Shown: piece by piece, positions 43,827 to 53,290 of the stretch
Position numbering within the stretch: the first letter of the stretch is position 1
Layout of the letters: each line of letters begins with the position of its first letter
Assembly (NCBI RefSeq): GCF_029675105.1
Contig: NZ_JAQQFV010000002.1
Coordinates: 434,001 to 498,000, forward strand
Length of the DNA stretch: 64,000 bases
Source of the DNA: Nocardia anocheti
Lineage (GTDB): Bacteria > Actinomycetota > Actinomycetes > Mycobacteriales > Mycobacteriaceae
Direction of reading: 5' to 3'
Made by a program: the position numbers and the translations under genes
The notes under the pieces: model-generated
What the model was told of the DNA's origin: nothing
What the model saw: only the letters and a program-made list of their open reading frames with translations
Databases searched by the model: none

Positions 43827-45239
43827 ATGGCGAAGAACGTGCCGACATCCCGGCTGGCCCGCGGGACGAAGCTGGGGGCGGTGGCGGCGAGTTCGGTCAT
43901 CCGATCCAAGAAGACCCGGCTCTCGATGCGCGGCAGGTCAGAGGCGGTACGCGCCCGGATGGCCGAGGAGTCGATGATCCGCACCACCGAACAGGTGGTC
44001 ATGGTGCTGGGCACCATGAAGGGCGTCGCCATGAAGCTGGGGCAGATGATGTCGGTGCTGGATCTGGATCTGGTGCCTGAGGACCATCGCGAACGCTTCC
44101 AGCAGCGCCTGGCGGTGCTGCGCAATGCGGCGCCGACGGTGTCGTTCGAGTCCATGCGCGAGGTGATCGAGCAGGATTTCGGCCGCCCGCTCACCGAGTT
44201 GTTCGCCGAGTTCGATGCCGAGCCGATCGCGGCCGCCTCGATCGGGCAGGTCTACAAGGCGCGCCTGCACGACGGACGCAACGTCGCGGTGAAGGTGCAG
44301 TACCCCGGCGTCGACATCGCGGTGCGCGCCGATCTGAAGAACCTCACCATGTTCCGCCGGGTGCTGGCCTCGGCCATGCCGTGGATCACCCCGGCCGTGC
44401 TCGACGAGCTGAAGCTCAATATGGAGGCCGAGCTCGACTACCGGGCCGAGGCCGCCACCCAGTCCGAGATCGCCGAGCTCTATCGCGGGCACCCCTTCAT
44501 CGTGGTGCCGGACGCGGTTCCGGAGCTGTCGACCACGCGCGTGCTGGTCAGCGAGTTCATCGAGGGCACCGGCTTCGAGGACATCGCCAAGATGCCCGCC
44601 GCCGAGCGCGACCGGGTGGGCGAGATCGTCTACCGGTTCTACGTGGGCTCGCTGTTCACCTTCAACGAGTTCTGCGGTGACCCGCATCCGGGCAATGTCC
44701 TGCTGGCCGCCGACGGCCGCGTCGCCTTCCTGGACTTCGGCCTGTTCAACCGGATGGACCCGAAGCTGGTGCACTTCGAGAAGCTGTGCCTGCGCGCGGC
44801 CGCCGAGGAACGCGCCGAGGACCTGCGCCAGCTCATGATCGACCGGGGCGTCATCGACTCGCCCGAGGAGATCGGCGCCGAGGAGTGTCTCGAGTACGTA
44901 CTCGCGGCCTCGGAGTGGTGCCTCGTCGACGAGACCCTCACCATCACTCCCGAGCTGGCCAGCGGCGCGTTCCTGCTCGCCGTCGACCCGCGTGCCAGCG
45001 AGTTCACCGGCATGAAGCAGCAGAATCTGCCGCCCGAGCACCTGTTCTCCCGCCGCGCCGACTTCCTCACCTTCGGCATGCTCGGCCAGCTCGACTGCAC
45101 CGCCAACTGGCATTCGATCGCCAGGGAATGGCTCTACGACGAACCGCCGGTCACCGAGTTGGGCCGGGCCCATCACGAGTGGCTGGCCGCCCGCCCGCAG
45201 AAACCGGCCAAGAAACCCCGCAAGGCCACCTCCCGATGA
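43827..45239 (+). CDS. ABC1/UbiB-type atypical kinase
   Basis: A 470-residue member of the ADCK/UbiB kinase-like family, linked to lipid and quinone metabolism. Family motifs: KGVAMKLGQMMS (KxGQ), IAAASIGQVYKARL (Ala-rich loop), VAVKVQYPGV, FNEFCGDPHPGNVLL and VAFLDFGLFNRMD. Start ATG at 43827 with GGAGG upstream. The next gene starts immediately, so the three genes to 47127 look like one operon. Confidence 0.93.
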   Translation: MAKNVPTSRLARGTKLGAVAASSVIRSKKTRLSMRGRSEAVRARMAEESMIRTTEQVVMVLGTMKGVAMKLGQMMSVLDLDLVPEDHRERFQQRLAVLRNAAPTVSFESMREVIEQDFGRPLTELFAEFDAEPIAAASIGQVYKARLHDGRNVAVKVQYPGVDIAVRADLKNLTMFRRVLASAMPWITPAVLDELKLNMEAELDYRAEAATQSEIAELYRGHPFIVVPDAVPELSTTRVLVSEFIEGTGFEDIAKMPAAERDRVGEIVYRFYVGSLFTFNEFCGDPHPGNVLLAADGRVAFLDFGLFNRMDPKLVHFEKLCLRAAAEERAEDLRQLMIDRGVIDSPEEIGAEECLEYVLAASEWCLVDETLTITPELASGAFLLAVDPRASEFTGMKQQNLPPEHLFSRRADFLTFGMLGQLDCTANWHSIAREWLYDEPPVTELGRAHHEWLAARPQKPAKKPRKATSR

Positions 45240-45250
45240 AAGGCAGCTCC

Positions 45251-46495
45251 ATGCCGCAGTCCCGCGAGTTCGACCTGATCCTGTTCGGCGCGACCGGATT
45301 CGTCGGCAAACTCACGGCCGAATACCTGCTCACCGCCGCGCCCGCGGGCGCCAAGATCGCGCTGGCCGGTCGCTCGGCGGGCAAGCTCGCCGCGACCCGC
45401 GCCGATCTCGGCCCGGCCGCCGCGCACTGGGATCTGGTGATCGCCGATTCCAGCGACCCGGCCTCGCTGGCCGCGATGGCCGAGCGCACCACCGTGGTGG
45501 TCACCACGGTCGGCCCCTACCTGCGCTACGGCATGGCACTGCTGGGCGCGTGCGCCGCCGCGGGCACCCACTACGCCGACCTCACCGGCGAGCCGCTGTT
45601 CATCCACGACGCCATCGAGCAGTTCGAGCAGACCGCGGTGGAGACCGGCGCCAAGATCGTCAATTCCTGTGGCTACGACTCGATTCCGTCGGACCTGAGC
45701 GTCTACGAGATCTATCGCGCCACCGTCACCGACGACACCGGAGAACTCGAGGACACCACCCTGGTCGCCTATCTCAAGGGCGGCATGAGCGGTGGCACCA
45801 TCGATTCCGGCCGCGCCATGATGGAGGACATCGCCGCCGACTCGAGCCGCGCCAAGATCATCGCCCACCCGTACTCGCTGAGCCCGGACCGCGCGATGGA
45901 ACCCGAGGTGGGCCGCCAGTCCGACCAGGCCCTGGCCCGCGCCGAGAGCATCGACCCGAGCCTGGACGGCTGGGTCACCACCTTCGTGATGGCCTCGCAC
46001 AACACCAAGGTCGTGCGCCGCACCAACGGCCTGCTCGGCTGGGCCTACGGCAAGCAGTTCCGCTACCGCGAGGTGATGAACGCGGGCAACTCCCCCGCCG
46101 CGCCGCTGGTCGCCGCCGGGATCGCGGGCGGCATCGTGGCCGGGATGGCCTCGGGCGCGGTGCTGTCGCGGGTGTCGCTGGGCCGCAAGCTGCTCGACCG
46201 GATCCTGCCCAAGCCCGGCACCGGCCCCAGCGAGCAGGCCCGCCGCAGCGGCTGGTTCACCATGAAGACCTTCGCGCGCACCAGCTCCGGCGCCAAGTAC
46301 CAGGCCACTTTCTCCGGCACCGGCGACCCCGGCTACCAGGCCACCGCCGTGCTGCTCGGCCAGAGCGGGCTGTGTCTGGCCTTCGACCAACTGCCCGAGC
46401 GCGCCGGTGTGCTCACCCCGGCCTCGGCCATGGGCGAGGCGCTCACCGCGCGGCTGCGCGAGGCGGGCATGACCATCGAGGTCGCTCGGCGGTGA
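45251..46495 (+). CDS. Saccharopine-dehydrogenase-like enoyl reductase
   Basis: A 414-residue protein starting REFDLILFGATGFVGKLTAEYL (NAD(P)-binding Rossmann fold). VGPYLRYGMALLGACAAAGTHYADLTGE and NSCGYDSIPSDLSVY are signatures of the group that includes the trans-acting enoyl reductase Rv2953 used in phenolic glycolipid and dimycocerosate synthesis. Start at 45251 has AAAGG upstream; an ATG at 45236 overlaps the previous stop. Operon with a UbiB kinase and a methyltransferase. Confidence 0.88.
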   Translation: MPQSREFDLILFGATGFVGKLTAEYLLTAAPAGAKIALAGRSAGKLAATRADLGPAAAHWDLVIADSSDPASLAAMAERTTVVVTTVGPYLRYGMALLGACAAAGTHYADLTGEPLFIHDAIEQFEQTAVETGAKIVNSCGYDSIPSDLSVYEIYRATVTDDTGELEDTTLVAYLKGGMSGGTIDSGRAMMEDIAADSSRAKIIAHPYSLSPDRAMEPEVGRQSDQALARAESIDPSLDGWVTTFVMASHNTKVVRRTNGLLGWAYGKQFRYREVMNAGNSPAAPLVAAGIAGGIVAGMASGAVLSRVSLGRKLLDRILPKPGTGPSEQARRSGWFTMKTFARTSSGAKYQATFSGTGDPGYQATAVLLGQSGLCLAFDQLPERAGVLTPASAMGEALTARLREAGMTIEVARR

Positions 46496-47127
46496 ATCTC
46501 GCGCGCAAGACCATGAACGCCCCGGCGCTGGCGGCGGTATACGAGCACGCGTGGCGACCCGCGCTGTTCTACCTCGCCAGCGGCCGGACCACCGGCAGCG
46601 ACCGGCGTGACGCCGTGGCCGCGCTGCGGATCGCGGGCACCGAGCACAAGGTCCTCGATCTGGCCTGTGGCCCCGGCAATTTCACCCGCTACCTCAGCGA
46701 GCACCTCACCGGCGACGGGTACGTCACCGGCCTGGACTACTCCGAGCCGATGCTGGCCAAGGCCACCACCGACAACGCGGGCCCACGCGTCGGCTACGTG
46801 CGCGGGGACGCGCGCGTCCTGCCCTTCGCCGACGGCACCTTCGACGCCGTCTGCTGCTTCGGCGCGCTCTACCTCATCCCCGACCCGATCGCCGCCACCC
46901 GCGAGATGATCCGCGTGCTGGCTCCCGGCGGCCGCATCGCCATCACCACCAGTTTCCGCGAGGACAACCTCTTCGGCACCGCCAGCACCGTCGCCGCCAG
47001 CCTCGGCGGCCTGCGCCTGTTCGACCGCGACACCTTCCCGCACCTGTTCGCCGAATCCGGCCTCACCGATGTCGACCAGCGCGTCCACCGCTTCATGCAG
47101 TACGTGGAGGCCAGCCGCCCGGCCTAG
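46492..47127 (+). CDS. SAM-dependent methyltransferase
   Basis: A 211-residue class I methyltransferase: VLDLACGPGNFTRYLSEHL (motif I), VTGLDYSEPMLAKA, DARVLPFADGTFDAVCCFGALYLIPDP and RVLAPGGRIAITTSF (post-motif). The N terminus NAPALAAVYEHAWRPALFYLASG is seen in lipid and quinone methyltransferases. GTG start overlapping the enoyl reductase stop by four bases. Its stop overlaps that of the convergent VKOR gene. Confidence 0.9.
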   Translation: MNLARKTMNAPALAAVYEHAWRPALFYLASGRTTGSDRRDAVAALRIAGTEHKVLDLACGPGNFTRYLSEHLTGDGYVTGLDYSEPMLAKATTDNAGPRVGYVRGDARVLPFADGTFDAVCCFGALYLIPDPIAATREMIRVLAPGGRIAITTSFREDNLFGTASTVAASLGGLRLFDRDTFPHLFAESGLTDVDQRVHRFMQYVEASRPA

Positions 47128-47690
47128 ACCAGGCTCAGCCAGTAGTCCTGGAACTTCAGGAAGACCAGCAGCAGGACCACCGCGTAGAAGACCACGACCA
47201 GCGTCCAGCGCCATTCGGCGAGGATGCGCATCGGGCCCCGGGAGCGGGACCATGCCTCCTGGGTGGCGACCGCGAACAGCACCGGGGTCGCCACCCAGAC
47301 CACCATGCAGTACGGGCACAGCGCGTTGATCCGGTAGAGGCTCTGGAAGATCAGCCAGCAGATGCCGCCGACGCCCAGCACGGTGCCCACCCACAGCCCA
47401 CCCCAGATCCAGCGCGGGAACCCGACCCCGACCACCGACAGCACGCCGAGGGTGACCACCACCGAGAAGCCGACCACGCCGATCAGCGGGTTGGGGAAGC
47501 CGAACACCGCGGCCTGGTCGGTCTTCATCACCGACCCGCACGAGAGCACCGAATTGATGCTGCACGAGGTGACGTAGTCGGGGTCGACGAACAGCTTGAA
47601 CCGTTCGACGGTGAGCGCGAACGACGCCAGCCAGCCCGCCAGCCCGGCGATCAGCAACAGCCAGGCGGCGCGGGCGGGGGCGGTGATCAT
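47124..47690 (-). CDS. VKOR-family disulfide-forming membrane protein
   Basis: A 188-residue vitamin-K-epoxide-reductase-type protein with about five membrane helices. The conserved cysteines are SCSINSVLSCGSV (loop) and the quinone-proximal CPYC. It reoxidises the DsbA-like partner encoded just upstream and passes electrons to menaquinone. It overlaps that gene by four bases (47687-47690). Confidence 0.93.
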   Translation of the reverse strand: MITAPARAAWLLLIAGLAGWLASFALTVERFKLFVDPDYVTSCSINSVLSCGSVMKTDQAAVFGFPNPLIGVVGFSVVVTLGVLSVVGVGFPRWIWGGLWVGTVLGVGGICWLIFQSLYRINALCPYCMVVWVATPVLFAVATQEAWSRSRGPMRILAEWRWTLVVVFYAVVLLLVFLKFQDYWLSLV

Positions 47691-48433
47691 TTCGCGGCGT
47701 CAGCGATCACGGCGGCCAGGCCGTTCTCGGTGAAGATCGCGTCGGTCTGGTTCAACTGGCCGTTGATGAACACCGACGGGGTGGACTTCACGCCGCTGGT
47801 CAGCGTGGTCTGGGTGACCTGCTGGATGTAGTCGGCGTACGGCTTGCCCTTGATGCACTCGGCCACGGCCGGATCGGTGTAGCCGACCTCGGTGGCGATC
47901 TCGATCAGCTCGTCGTCGGTATGACCGGCGCCGCCCTCGGGCGTCTGCTTCTCGAACATGGTCTGCAGCCAGGTCTGGTACTTGCTCGGGTCGGACTTGG
48001 CCACACAGAAGGAGGCGTTGGCCGCGCGCGAGGAGTACTGGTTGGTGGAGGCCTTGTCGAGGAAGGAGATGATCTGGTACTCGACGACCGCGGTGCCGTC
48101 GGCGGTGGCCTGGGCCAGCGCGGCGCCGTTGGCGGCCTCGAACTCCTTGCAGGCCGGGCACTGCAGGTCGGCCACGACGCGCACCTTCACCGGGGCGTCC
48201 GGGTTGCCGATGCGCACCGTGCCGGTGTCGGTGACCGAACCGCCGGTGGCGGGTAGCTGCGCGGCCGAGCCCGTCGCGGTGTCGGTGTCGGAATCGGAGC
48301 GGTTGACCGCGATCCCGATGCCGATGGCCGCGATCAACGCGACCAGGACCGCGGCGACACCGATCTGGATCGCCACCTTGCGCCGCTTGTCGGCTGCTTC
48401 GGCCGCCGCCAGCGGGTTCTTGCCGGTGCTCAC
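47687..48433 (-). CDS. DsbA-like thiol oxidase, membrane-anchored
   Basis: A 248-residue protein: cytoplasmic basic N terminus, one membrane anchor (about residues 22-46), linker, then a thioredoxin/DsbA fold with the active site QCPACKEFEA and ANASFCVAKSD further on. TPSVFINGQLNQTD contains the cis-proline. Introduces disulfides in exported proteins and is paired with VKOR in one operon. Confidence 0.93.
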   Translation of the reverse strand: MSTGKNPLAAAEAADKRRKVAIQIGVAAVLVALIAAIGIGIAVNRSDSDTDTATGSAAQLPATGGSVTDTGTVRIGNPDAPVKVRVVADLQCPACKEFEAANGAALAQATADGTAVVEYQIISFLDKASTNQYSSRAANASFCVAKSDPSKYQTWLQTMFEKQTPEGGAGHTDDELIEIATEVGYTDPAVAECIKGKPYADYIQQVTQTTLTSGVKSTPSVFINGQLNQTDAIFTENGLAAVIADAAK

Positions 48434-48515
48434 GTCGTCACACGCCTTTCGTTCGGTGTCACCCCCGTCGGGGACATCATGCGGGCCGAACCTGAGATTT
48501 TCCGAAAAGTCCGGA

Positions 48516-49361
48516 TCAGGATTCGTCGAGCCTGCGCAGCTGCTCGTCGATGTCGAAATCGGCGGGTGGCCAGTCGAGATCGAGTCCGGTCAGCGCGTCG
48601 ATCAGCAGTTCGGTGACGGCCAGTCGCGCGTACCACTTGTGGTCGGCGGGCAGCACGTACCAGGGCGCGTGATCGGTGTTCGTGCGCGCGAGCAGGTCCT
48701 GGTACGCCTTCTGGTATTCCGGCCAATAGGCGCGTTCGGAGATGTCGGAGGGATTGAACTTCCAGTACTTGTCCGGGCGTTCCAGCCGTTCGCGCAGCCT
48801 GCGCTTCTGCTCGTCGAGGGAGACGAACATGGCCACCTTCACGATGACGGTCCCCATCTCGGCGACCTCCTTCTCGAAGGCGTTGATCAGGTCGTAGCGC
48901 GGTTCCCACTCCGACTGCGGCACCAGCTCGTGCACCCGCACCACCAGCACGTCCTCGTAGTGGGAGCGGTCGAACACCCCGAGCTGGCCGTGCGCGGGCA
49001 GCCGCTTGCGGATGCGCCAGAGGAAATCGTGCTGCAGTTCCTCGGAGGTCGGCACGCCGAAGGACGCGTGGTCGACGCCTTGCGGATCGACCGACCCGAT
49101 GACGTGCCGCACGATGCCACCCTTGCCCGCGGTGTCCATGCCCTGCAGCACCAGCAGCACGCTGCGGTTTCCCCCGGTGCGTCCGTGCGCGAACAGTTTC
49201 TCCTGCAGTCCCGAGAGCACCTCGCCGCGTTCGGTGAGCAGTTGCTTGCCCAGCCGCTTGTCGCCGGTGAAGCCGGGCGTGGCCGAGGTGTCGAGATCGG
49301 CCACGTTCTGTCCGTCGGCGCGCAGCGCGGTGGTGACGGGCTCGGCCCAGTGTTTCGCCAT
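48516..49361 (-). CDS. ppk2: Polyphosphate kinase 2
   Basis: A 281-residue PPK2-family nucleotide kinase that uses polyphosphate as donor or makes it. Walker A is VLQGMDTAGKGGIVRHVIG, Walker B is LGVFDRSHYEDVLVVRVH, and the lid has SLDEQKRRLRERLERPDKYWKFNPSD. The pattern is close to the single-domain enzymes that phosphorylate nucleoside mono- or diphosphates. Confidence 0.93.
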   Translation of the reverse strand: MAKHWAEPVTTALRADGQNVADLDTSATPGFTGDKRLGKQLLTERGEVLSGLQEKLFAHGRTGGNRSVLLVLQGMDTAGKGGIVRHVIGSVDPQGVDHASFGVPTSEELQHDFLWRIRKRLPAHGQLGVFDRSHYEDVLVVRVHELVPQSEWEPRYDLINAFEKEVAEMGTVIVKVAMFVSLDEQKRRLRERLERPDKYWKFNPSDISERAYWPEYQKAYQDLLARTNTDHAPWYVLPADHKWYARLAVTELLIDALTGLDLDWPPADFDIDEQLRRLDES

Positions 49362-49376
49362 TTCCCATGCCTACCA

Positions 49377-50834
49377 CTACTGCGCGCGATTGCCGGGCAA
49401 GCTCGACGCAATCGTTGTCTGCCAGCAGGCCACCCCCGCCGGGTCGGCGATCTCGGCCCGGTGCACGTAGACCGGGTCCACCCCGGCCGCCCGCTGCGCG
49501 CGATAGTCGGCCAGCAGCCGGAACGCCACCACGCCGAGTGGCAGGATCGCGGCCAGGTTGACCAGCGCCATCACGCCCATGAACACATCGGCCAGGTTCC
49601 AGATCAGGCTCACCGAGCCCAGCGCGCCGCCGAACACCGCCACCAACACCAGCACCCGGAACCCGGTGAGCACCTCGGGCCTGCCGGTGATGAACTCGAT
49701 ATTGGATCGGCCGTAGTAGAAATTGCCGATCATCGAGCTGAACGCGAGCATGAACACCACCGCGGTGAGCACGTGCCCCGCCCAGCTGCCGAGGCTGGCT
49801 TGCAGCGCGCTCTGGGTGAGGTCGGCGCTGCGCCGTTCGGACAGGTCCGGGTCGCTGGTCAGGATGATGAACGCGGTGATCGAGCAGATGAGCAGCGTGT
49901 CGAAGTAGACGCCCAGCGACTGCACCAGCCCCTGCTTCACCGGATGCGAGACATCGGCGGCCGCGGCGGCATTGGGCGAGGACCCCAATCCGGCCTCGTT
50001 GGAGAACATCCCACGCCGGATGCCCTGCGCGATCGCCGTCCCGATCCCGCCGCCGACCACCTCGCGCACCCCGAACGCCCCACCGACGATATCGGCCACC
50101 ACGCGCGGCAGATCGTCGATATTGAGCAGTACCACCGCGATCCCCAGCAGCAGATACACGATCGCCATCACCGGAACCAGCACCTCGGTGATGTGGCTGA
50201 TCCGACGCACCCCGCCGAAGATCACCAGGCCGAGCAACACCACCAGCCCCAGCCCGATCAGCGGCGCGAACCAGTCGCCGTCCAGCCCCGACAGCGAGGC
50301 CCGCCCCGTCGCGACGATGGTGTTGGACTGCACCGCGTTGAACACGAAACCGAAGGTCAGCGTGATGATCACCGCGAACACCAGCCCCTGCCAGCGCCGC
50401 CGCAACCCATGTTCCATGTAGTACGCGGGCCCGCCGCGAAAGGTCCCCGGTTCCCGCTCCGGCCGCTTGTAGAGCTGCGCCAACGTCGACTCCACGAACG
50501 CCGAGGCCGCCCCCAAGGTGGCCATCGCCCACATCCAGAACACCGCGCCGGGCCCGCCGACACTGATCGCCGTCGCCACCCCCGCGATATTGCCCGTCCC
50601 CACCCGCGCCGCCGCCGAGATACTGAACGCCCCGAACGCCGACACCGACTTCTTCCCGTCCGCGGCGGGCGCCCCCTTCTCCGTCACCGCCCGGAACATC
50701 TCCGGCACCATCCGCAGCTGCACCACCCCGCTGCGCACCGTGAAATAGACCCCCGCCCCGATCACCAGCGGAATCAGCAACCAGTTCCAGAACACATCGT
50801 TGACATCGACTACCACCGAATTCAGCGTGTCCAT
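49377..50834 (-). CDS. Sodium:alanine symporter (AGCS family)
   Basis: A 485-residue inner-membrane transporter with about ten helices. Signatures: RVGTGNIAGVATAISVGGPGAVFWMW, FRGGPAYYMEHGL, IRRGMFSNEAGLGSSPNAAAAADVSHPVKQGLVQ and DTLLICSITAFIIL. Imports alanine or glycine with sodium. The gene starts at ATG 50834; GTG 50843 is in frame. Confidence 0.93.
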   Translation of the reverse strand: MDTLNSVVVDVNDVFWNWLLIPLVIGAGVYFTVRSGVVQLRMVPEMFRAVTEKGAPAADGKKSVSAFGAFSISAAARVGTGNIAGVATAISVGGPGAVFWMWAMATLGAASAFVESTLAQLYKRPEREPGTFRGGPAYYMEHGLRRRWQGLVFAVIITLTFGFVFNAVQSNTIVATGRASLSGLDGDWFAPLIGLGLVVLLGLVIFGGVRRISHITEVLVPVMAIVYLLLGIAVVLLNIDDLPRVVADIVGGAFGVREVVGGGIGTAIAQGIRRGMFSNEAGLGSSPNAAAAADVSHPVKQGLVQSLGVYFDTLLICSITAFIILTSDPDLSERRSADLTQSALQASLGSWAGHVLTAVVFMLAFSSMIGNFYYGRSNIEFITGRPEVLTGFRVLVLVAVFGGALGSVSLIWNLADVFMGVMALVNLAAILPLGVVAFRLLADYRAQRAAGVDPVYVHRAEIADPAGVACWQTTIASSLPGNRAQ

Positions 50835-50899
50835 CCCGCGCACGCTACCGCCGACAGCGGCTCCGGCCGCTCAGGCTGGGCGCGGTGTGCCCGCCGTGG

Positions 50900-51718
50900 T
50901 CAGCGCGGGCCGAAGGCGTGCGCCAGATCCGCGTTACCGAACGCGACCGGCACCACGCCGTCAACGCTGTACCGGTACAGCGCGGTCTGATAGATCCCGG
51001 TCAGCGCCGAGACCACCACCGCGGCCAGGATCACCCAGACGCTGCCCAGCAGCACCCCGAGCACCGCCACGGCGACACTCGTCCCGACCGCCAGCAGACC
51101 CGCGATCACCAGCAGCGCACCGGGAATCATCAGCAGCACACCGAAGACCCCGAGTCCCACATTGCCGACGACGTTCTCGCCCCAGGTCCGCTTCATCGAC
51201 TCCGCCGAGTCCTTCACCGCGTCGACGAGCCCCCGATCGGCCAGCACCATCTTCGGCAGCACCAGAAAAGACACCACCTGCCAGGCGGTCCCCGCGATCG
51301 CGGTCAGAATCGTGCCGAGGAACCCGAGCCGGTCCTGCACGATCCGCAACACCTGCGACACGGTCGCGGAAATCAACGCCCACACCAGAATCCGCGGCCA
51401 CCGCGCCCCCGCCGCCCGCACCCCACCGGCCACACTGGGATCACCACCGCGCATCGCGAGATCGGCCTGCGAGATCAACGCGGCATTGAAGAACACCGTC
51501 ACGAACGCCGAGGCCAGATACATCGCCCCGAACAGCACATACGTCAGCACCGCCGACCGATCCCACAGATCCGAGGCCGCGATCGGCACGACGAACGTCA
51601 CCGTCACCGCCAAGCTCGCCACCCCCGACAACACCGGAAAGACCGTCAACTCCTTCGACGACCTCAACACCGCCGCCGACGTCTTGAACATCCGCCAAGA
51701 ATTCCCGAACGCCACCAC
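50900..51718 (-). CDS. Multi-pass membrane protein (DUF6159-like)
   Basis: A 272-residue protein with about six membrane segments and no known catalytic motif. GNSWRMFKTSAAVLRSSKELTVFPVLSG, FFNAALISQADLAMRGGDPSVAGG and SAESMKRTWGENVVGNVGLGV are typical of an uncharacterised family often called DUF6159. Start taken as GTG at 51718, preceded by a G-rich stretch; another GTG is at 51715. Confidence 0.75.
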   Translation of the reverse strand: MVAFGNSWRMFKTSAAVLRSSKELTVFPVLSGVASLAVTVTFVVPIAASDLWDRSAVLTYVLFGAMYLASAFVTVFFNAALISQADLAMRGGDPSVAGGVRAAGARWPRILVWALISATVSQVLRIVQDRLGFLGTILTAIAGTAWQVVSFLVLPKMVLADRGLVDAVKDSAESMKRTWGENVVGNVGLGVFGVLLMIPGALLVIAGLLAVGTSVAVAVLGVLLGSVWVILAAVVVSALTGIYQTALYRYSVDGVVPVAFGNADLAHAFGPR

Positions 51719-51767
51719 AATCCCCCCACCGAATCGAACGACCGAACGCCCCACCCTAACCGCCCGC

Positions 51768-52060
51768 TCAGCGCAGCACATCCTCCACGGAAGTAGCCGT
51801 CAGCACCTGATCGATCCACCGATCCAGCTCGACCACACTCGCCCCCCGAACCCGCTCACCCACCCCCTCCGAAACCTCCCCGAACTTGCGACCGAGCAAC
51901 CGCAGCAACGTCTCCACCCTGGCCCGCGCTTCCCCACGGGCCTCACCACGAGCCACCAACTGTTCAAAAGTGATCACAACAGCCTCCCTCGCCTGCGGCT
52001 CCAGCTGGTCGATCAATGGACCGAACCGTTCCGGCTCGACATCGCTGACACACCCAATGT
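51768..52060 (-). pseudogene. C-terminal fragment of an Rpn/DUF4351-type protein
   Basis: The frame reads EPERFGPLIDQLEPQAREAVV then TFEQLVARGEARGEARARVETLLRLLGRKFGEVSE and ends SVVELDRWIDQVLTATSVEDVLR. This is the C-terminal tail (DUF4351-like) of Rpn/PD-(D/E)XK-type proteins; the nuclease domain that should precede it is absent, since the HtrA gene begins just upstream. The short frame from the TTG near 52016 could still be translated as an 82-residue peptide. Confidence 0.6.
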
Positions 52061-52083
52061 ACGAAGGTCGGCGTGGTTGGAGG

Positions 52084-53172
52084 TCAGTTGGGCGTGCCTG
52101 TGGCGAGGACGACGTCGACGACGCGGGTGGTGCCGTCGGGGGCGGTGACTTCGAGGCGGACCAGGTCGGCGGGCTTGCGGACGTTGATGGCGGCGCTGAG
52201 CGCCTTGGCGGTGGTGACGGTGGTGCCGTCGACGGCGGTGATCACGTCGCCGTCGGAGATACCGGCCTGGCGGGCGGGTTGGCCGTAGAAGGACCAGGTC
52301 ACGCGGGCTCCGGCGGTGGGATGGGCGTCGACGATCTGGACGCCGAGGGTGGCGGTGGGGCCGATGTGGACGGTGTCGGTGGGGGTGCCGGAGCGGATCT
52401 GGTCCACGATCCGCATGGCGGTGTCGATCGGCACCGCGTAGCCGTTGGCCGGTCTGTTCTCCAGTTCGGCGGGGGTGCGCTCGCCGGAGGCGGCGGTGAT
52501 CACCCCGACGACCGCGCCGGTGCCGTCGGCCAGCGCGCCACCGGACTGCCCACCGACCACCGGCGCCGCGATCTCGACCATGCCGCGCAGCGACTTGCGG
52601 GACATGTCGGCGGAGTTCATCGCCACGATCGCCGCGTCCAGGTCGGTGATCGGACCGGCGACCGCGGTGGGCGCGCCGCCGTCGCCGCCCGCGTCGCCGA
52701 TGGCGAGCACGTCCTGGCGCATGCGCAGGTCGGCGGAGGTGCCCAGCCGCGCGGCCGTCAGCCCGGACGCGCCAGCCAGCGAGAGCAGCGCGATATCGGC
52801 CGAGGAGTCGTAGCCCAGCACGGTGGCCTCGTAGATCAACCCGTTGCCGATATCGGTCACCGTCAACTGATCGGCACCCTTGATCACGTGGTGGCTGGTG
52901 AGGATCTGGCCGTCCTCGGTGAGCACGATCCCCGACCCGGCCGCGGCGATCCCCAACGGCGCCGCCTCCACCTCGATATTGACCAGCGCGGGCTGCACCT
53001 GGTCGGCCACCAGCACCGGATCCAGCGGAATCAGCGGCGGGGCCTGCGCGATCGCGGCCACCTCACCCACCGGGCCGGAGCCGGGAAGCGTCAGCTCACC
53101 GCGGACGCCGAGAAACGCGGCGACCCCGAACACGGCGACGACCAGCATCGCCAGCACCCGTCCACCTCGCAC
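52084..53172 (-). CDS. HtrA/DegP-type serine protease with PDZ domain
   Basis: A 362-residue extracytoplasmic protease. N-terminal membrane anchor (about residues 5-25), trypsin-like domain with His in [11 protein letters not shown], Asp in [14 protein letters not shown] and Ser in VGGQSGGAL, then one PDZ domain ([19 protein letters not shown] to [23 protein letters not shown]). Protects against misfolded envelope proteins. Single PDZ as in mycobacterial PepA/HtrA relatives. Confidence 0.93.
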   Translation of the reverse strand: MRGGRVLAMLVVAVFGVAAFLGVRGELTLPGSGPVGEVAAIAQAPPLIPLDPVLVADQVQPALVNIEVEAAPLGIAAAGSGIVLTEDGQILTSHHVIKGADQLTVTDIGNGLIYEATVLGYDSSADIALLSLAGASGLTAARLGTSADLRMRQDVLAIGDAGGDGGAPTAVAGPITDLDAAIVAMNSADMSRKSLRGMVEIAAPVVGGQSGGALADGTGAVVGVITAASGERTPAELENRPANGYAVPIDTAMRIVDQIRSGTPTDTVHIGPTATLGVQIVDAHPTAGARVTWSFYGQPARQAGISDGDVITAVDGTTVTTAKALSAAINVRKPADLVRLEVTAPDGTTRVVDVVLATGTPN

Positions 53173-53290
53173 GTGTGTGTCCTCTCTCGCGAGCCGACTC
53201 CTCCATTGTTACCCGCGATTCCCCACGCGCCGGTCTCGATCCGGACGCGGTGGGTTGGCAAACGACACATGCGCCGGTAGGCATAGGGAC

